The translations under genes and the position numbers were made by a program. Of a stretch of 64,000 bases of DNA, positions 27,701-33,315 are shown one piece after another. Each line of letters starts with the position of its first letter. Position 1 is the first letter of the stretch. The stretch lies in NCBI GenBank assembly GCA_026874595.1, contig CM049322.1, positions 32,818,340-32,882,339 on the forward strand. The letters are read 5' to 3'. A model generated the notes under the pieces. That model was not told the origin of the DNA, did not search any database, and saw only the letters and a list, made by a program, of their open reading frames with translations. This DNA comes from Sipunculus nudus (Eukaryota; Annelida; Sipuncula; Golfingiida; Sipunculidae).

Positions 27701-30700
27701 TGTTCAGTATATCACCCCTCACCCCACACCCATAACATTGCCCTTCTCAAATAATATCCCCTGAAAAATCATAATTTTATTCATACAATTATGACACTAA
27801 GGGGTTACCCTACACTTGACTCCTGCCCTTGGCACTTGTGCTTTCTGCTATTATGTCAGAAAACAGCCTTGGGCCTTCTGACGGCTGTAAAAATGAAGAA
27901 ATTTGACTGTGTATGGCTTATAATTTGGACCCAATAAAACAGTACTGCTGTCAGCAAGCTTTGGATAATACTTAACTCCTTGACACCTGGTATATGACCT
28001 GTGGCCTTTGACCCCATAGGAATTGACCCCTTTGTAGGAGGTTACATCTAAATCTGTGACCAATAGCTGCAGGGCATGAGTAAACAAAAGCCTCTCATTG
28101 GTCACTTGGCCCTTTGACCCTTGGGGACCTATAAATAACCTCTGACACTGACAGGATGCTAGGGTTATGGCTCCTGACAAGCACCTCATGAATATTCACG
28201 CCACAAGCTCTCCAGGTCACATGATGGCCACCTGGGGTCACACTTAAGCTGGGTACTCCCTTGTATGGTGCAAAGGTGATGAACGGGATAATGGGATTAT
28301 TTAGTAAATAAATGAAGCTCATTATGCCTGCAGCTGGTGCTGCCCCCTACTGGTGACCTTAACCGGACAATGGAACCATCAGGTCACTTTCACGGAGGAA
28401 CATGCTCAAGACAGATGCCTCATTAAATCCACAATGAGGCTCCACGCTAGAGTTCATTATCAATTTCCGCTCCTTTCATGGCAGCAAACACATTGTAAAC
28501 CGCTCAATAAAGCTCCCCCAATGTCCACTCACTGGACACTTAATTATAAACAGATTACCCCCTATAGGGATAACTTCTTCTGACCAATTCAATAGAACCT
28601 TGATGACTTTATACAATGGTCACAGTCTGGCTGGCCATTCACCTCAAGTGACTTTAAAACATGTTTATGATGGTCATATGGAGGGTGTCCATTGCCTTAT
28701 GTGTCCTTTTGTCCAGAATAACAATCCCTGCTGACCATACTGTTCCCTGGAGTGACTTTTAATTGATATGCCAAAACAATGACGGTAACACTTCCCCACC
28801 ACTTGTGGTATAAGGATCCGTGAATGGTCATTTCCTGCCTACATACATTGACATCAAAACTTTGAGGATTACTAAGTATTTGTGGTTATGCCACTAGATG
28901 TTAAACAAATTTAAGATAAACAAATTTTAGATATACCTTAACAAATACAAGCCTTTTTCTTGGCTTAGAAAATTGAAAAATTTACTCATAACCAAAGATG
29001 ACTAGGATATATAGATCTTGCACATACGCTGGGATTAAATTATAATCAAACGACCACTGACCTTCTTTGGGTGTTTTAGAACTAAATTTCTTTTTTTTAT
29101 TTGTTGCACTGTTAATTAAATGGAGGGCAACTACTCCACATTTTGACTTTCATGGGCAAGCAAAGAGTCAAAGCACTTCAGAAACCATGTTTTAAAGATC
29201 TTTTTTTTCTGGGAAAAATAAATTAAAACATTTTGGCTGAACAAGGGGTATAACTTCATTAATAAATCTGAATATTACTTAATCTATACTTTAAATTTAT
29301 CTTGAACTCTTAATAGAGAAAAGTAACTTGTAGTGAAAGGGAACAATCACAACAATTATATACTTTTTTAAAGTGAACTGAGACTGTCCTAATTTGGATG
29401 GATAAGATTCAAAGCGTTTGGCTAATTGATCTATAAATTTTGTAAATTGAGCTTTTTATCATTCTCTAAGTAGTACTACAGCAGTCTGGCATTACACAAA
29501 ACATAAAGTTAGGTTCAGCCAGGTATGTTCCATTTAGCCAAACAGCCTAGAGAGAAGCACCACCTGGTGGCAAAAGTAGGAACTAATCCCTGGTTCAACA
29601 CCTTGGGACAGTGACCTTAATGGTTAAGGTAACAAATGTTATACTCATAGACCCAACAAAAATTCATTTCAACTTGTGATGAGATAAAAGTATAAATCCC
29701 AGCTAAAATTTCAGTTCTAACATAAGGCTTTGAAATATCCAAGCCAAACTTGAGTGTTGGTTTTCACAGTCACCAGTATATACTGACCAGAAAAAAAGTC
29801 TCATTGTTATGCTAGATTTTACGTAATTACTCGCATGAAGCTGGCTGCACTGCTAAGTTTACATATCAAAAGATACGTAATCTAGTTAAGTCCAATCTTC
29901 CATGACCACTAGCATGGGACTGAACTGCATGGCTAGTTTTATATGACAACTGGTATGGGTGACTAGCTGCAGTAGCGGGAAGATCTACATAATCAGCGAT
30001 AAGGGATCTGACAAAAAAGTCAGATTTACATGACCACGTTTACACGATCACTGAAATCAAACAAGGTTATAGTCCAAGTTTTACATGACCATTCACAAGG
30101 GGCCTGGCTACAGAGCTAGTTAACATTGCTGCAAGCATGGGATCTGGTACTTCTATAAAGCCACTGACAAGAAACCTAATATTCAGCATGATTTATTTAA
30201 AGGACCATACAACACATGACTGGAATACTGGTATTTAATGTAATCATCTAGGGATACAAGACTGAAGGTATGAACAACTGACAACACTGACAACACCAGA
30301 ACTCACCCAACTTTGGAAGTTTCTTTATCCGAGGCATTTTCCTCAAAAAAGAACCTGTTATCTCCAACAGGATAATTGTCCCTATTTAAATAAGATTAAA
30401 TCTGATTGTCCTTTGTCATTTTAGGCTGGAGTTTAGAGGTTGTAACTCCTACAGACTTCAAAGTCTCTTATACCAGCAAGAATGCCTAAAGACTGATAGG
30501 AAGTTTACAAAGTCTCCAGTGTTGTATCTGTATCTGACCTCTGTGAGCAAACCTTCTTCAAAGTCAAATCTTCAATAGTTTGCATAAGTACTGCTTAAGA
30601 TGACATTTGTCACCTTGCAGCATCTTAATAAGCAAACAGCAGTGTCAGTAAGCTGTCCAACAGCAGCTTCAAAGGCAAGTGTGAAATTCTTCCAAAATAT

Positions 30701-33257
30701 CCAGCTGGTAAAATGTTAGTACTGTTAGGAATATATTAAAGTTCATAAGTTAAGCTGCATGTTAAAATGTTGGTTCTATAAGAAAGTCCCAAAGTGATGA
30801 CACACTGTCACAGTGTAGATGTCCTTTGAAGTCTCCAATATAATATATCATCAATAATAAGAAATGGTAACAATGCTGTCAGGTGTGATGCTGTCGCCCA
30901 CGCAAACAACTCAGGTAAGGCTGTATTACAGGCTGAGGGTAGACTGTGGTCGCTGCTAACCTCAGACTGTCACCTCTACACCACAGCAGCCACAGAGTCT
31001 GGTGTGCCAGCCATTAAGAAACTTGTTGTGGCTTTATACCCCTCCTCCCCTCAATGTAAGAAAGCCAACAGATGCCAAGCAACTGGTGAGCAAATCTTAT
31101 AACTGCGGCTGGTGGCCAAGACAGGTATAGTTACATGGACTAGCAGGTGGGATATTTTACACCATATGTTGTGGGGCGGGTGTGGGTCCGTCTTGTGGGT
31201 CAAGGGTCACAGGCGCTCAGGAAATCAGCGGTAGCAAGCTGTCTCAGACAGCAATGCTGGAGGCCCTAAGACGGATGCTAATATTATTTAAGCAACAAAT
31301 CACCTACAAAAGATTTCCAATTAAAGCGGGCATGAAAGGTGATTAAATTCATGATGGGCCCCCCAACCTGAGGCTGCCAGGGGTTATAAGATGCTGCGTG
31401 CACAACGCATCAGCCCTGCAGACCCATCCCCTCATCAACGGAGTCAGCGAGGTCAAACTCATAATGTCTTAATTGTGGCACTGGAACCCAATGGACATGT
31501 GTCGATGTGTACCAATGGCAGGCAACCGCATAAAAAGGACGCACAAGTTATGAAGAAAAGACAAGAAATAGTCCCCGTACAGCATGCTGCTTATTGTGCT
31601 GATTTGGATGATGGGTGATCGTGCCATGAAAAAGAAGCCTAGTTCAACCCCTCCTATAACCACCTGTTACTATCAACCAGTCTTGTTTGTCTTTTTAATA
31701 GGTCCCACCCCCCTAGTGCTAATCTTGTGTGGACATATGCCCAGAGTTTCCTTCCTTCCTCCAACAGTCTTTAAACTTCTTGGAAATATCTTCTAGGAAC
31801 GTTCAAGTGTCAATCAAGAGTGCACAAGTAGCTCAGAGTTTACTTCAAGTCCCGCCTACCTGCAGCTGACCAATCCTGGGTGATCCTATAAAAATCTTAA
31901 GAGCTCTGCTAAGAGAAGCCAAGAGTTCATTCATGTCAATCATCCCCTTTATAAGATTTATCCCAGAGTTCAGTGGACAGCCTTGTTTATACATGCCACA
32001 CCCCTTAAGTCTTAATCTCTACCCAGGAATCCCCAGTCACAGCATCCCAGAGCACACAAACATGCCTAGAAGTTCCTAGAAGTAATCTCAGCCAATCACA
32101 GGCCTCCATTCTGAGTAGCGGCCTGTGATTGGCTGAGCCCCTTGGGGCTAGAGCCCGGGTGGCTGAGACCCTCATCAATGGTCCACACAGCTGGCACATG
32201 AACTGGGTGGCCGAGAGGAGCTGGCAAATTGATAGTTGTAAAAACACAAATTCATTTTATCCAATGTTGACACTGCAAGAGAACTGGATCTGCTGAACAA
32301 TATGCTGAGATTGAATTTACCACAGAGTTGAAAAAACTAACATTTACACAAGCCACAATAAGGGTTTAAATCAATGGCCTTGAACAAAAACTGAGCCTGG
32401 GATGATTTAGTGACTTTGCCGGGAGTGTAATTAGTCAGTGCTCAAAGTCTCGTGAGGTGGTTGTGAGGTAGATCGTCTGTTGGCCGGCAACCACAGACAA
32501 CAAGCCTGCTCCACCTCGCAATAACACTCCTTAACAATGCAAGTCTGATGGAACGCTACCGTGGCAACCACTGGCTTGCATTGGTAAACTGCCAATCAAT
32601 CACTGCATCATGTGATCTAAATCCTAAATTTTGATTGGTTGTTGCCCTCTTGCCTGCCTGGTTTCATACAACTGTAACTCTCTGAGCGTCTCTTAAAATG
32701 TACATCACCCGCAAAACCACTTAACCGTGACCACTTGCTACCACAGCTACAAGCACTCAGGTCCCTAGCTCTTTCTTCCAGAAAACAGTACTTGTGTTGG
32801 TAACTTTAACATGTAATTACAAGCAACCACAACAAGTAATTAAGAACAATATGAATATTATTTTTTTTATAATTTTCTGCAGATTTTGCATTTTAAACTA
32901 GTTTGGCATTTACACTAACTTGACAAAACTGTTTAGATTATCTCCTAAGCTGGGAAAAAGTAATTGGTCTCAAACTAGTATATCCAGGAAAAGCTTTTAT
33001 ATCTAGGTGACATTATACAAATACTTCTGAATGGACATAAAGTGGAACTGTTTGCTTTAGTTATCTTGTACATATATATAATGCAATCTTGCTTATTTCC
33101 ATTTCACTTTAAATGGATCTGCATGACTTTCTCTCTCTCTTTCTTCCTCTCTCCCCGTATTCTCTATCTCTCTCTTTCTGTCTCTCTCTCACACACTGTC
33201 TCCTTCTTCTTTGATCTCTGTCACATTTTCTCATTCAATTTTCTTATTTCCTATCTC

Positions 33258-33315
<58 letters not shown>

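Larger units (their letters stand above)
27321..29780. other. Intron A-B, middle part, no gene
   Basis: Mixed composition, with GC-balanced stretches at about 27,830-28,330. The 112-codon minus frame 27,851-28,189 shows no domain or codon pattern I trust. Confidence 0.4.
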
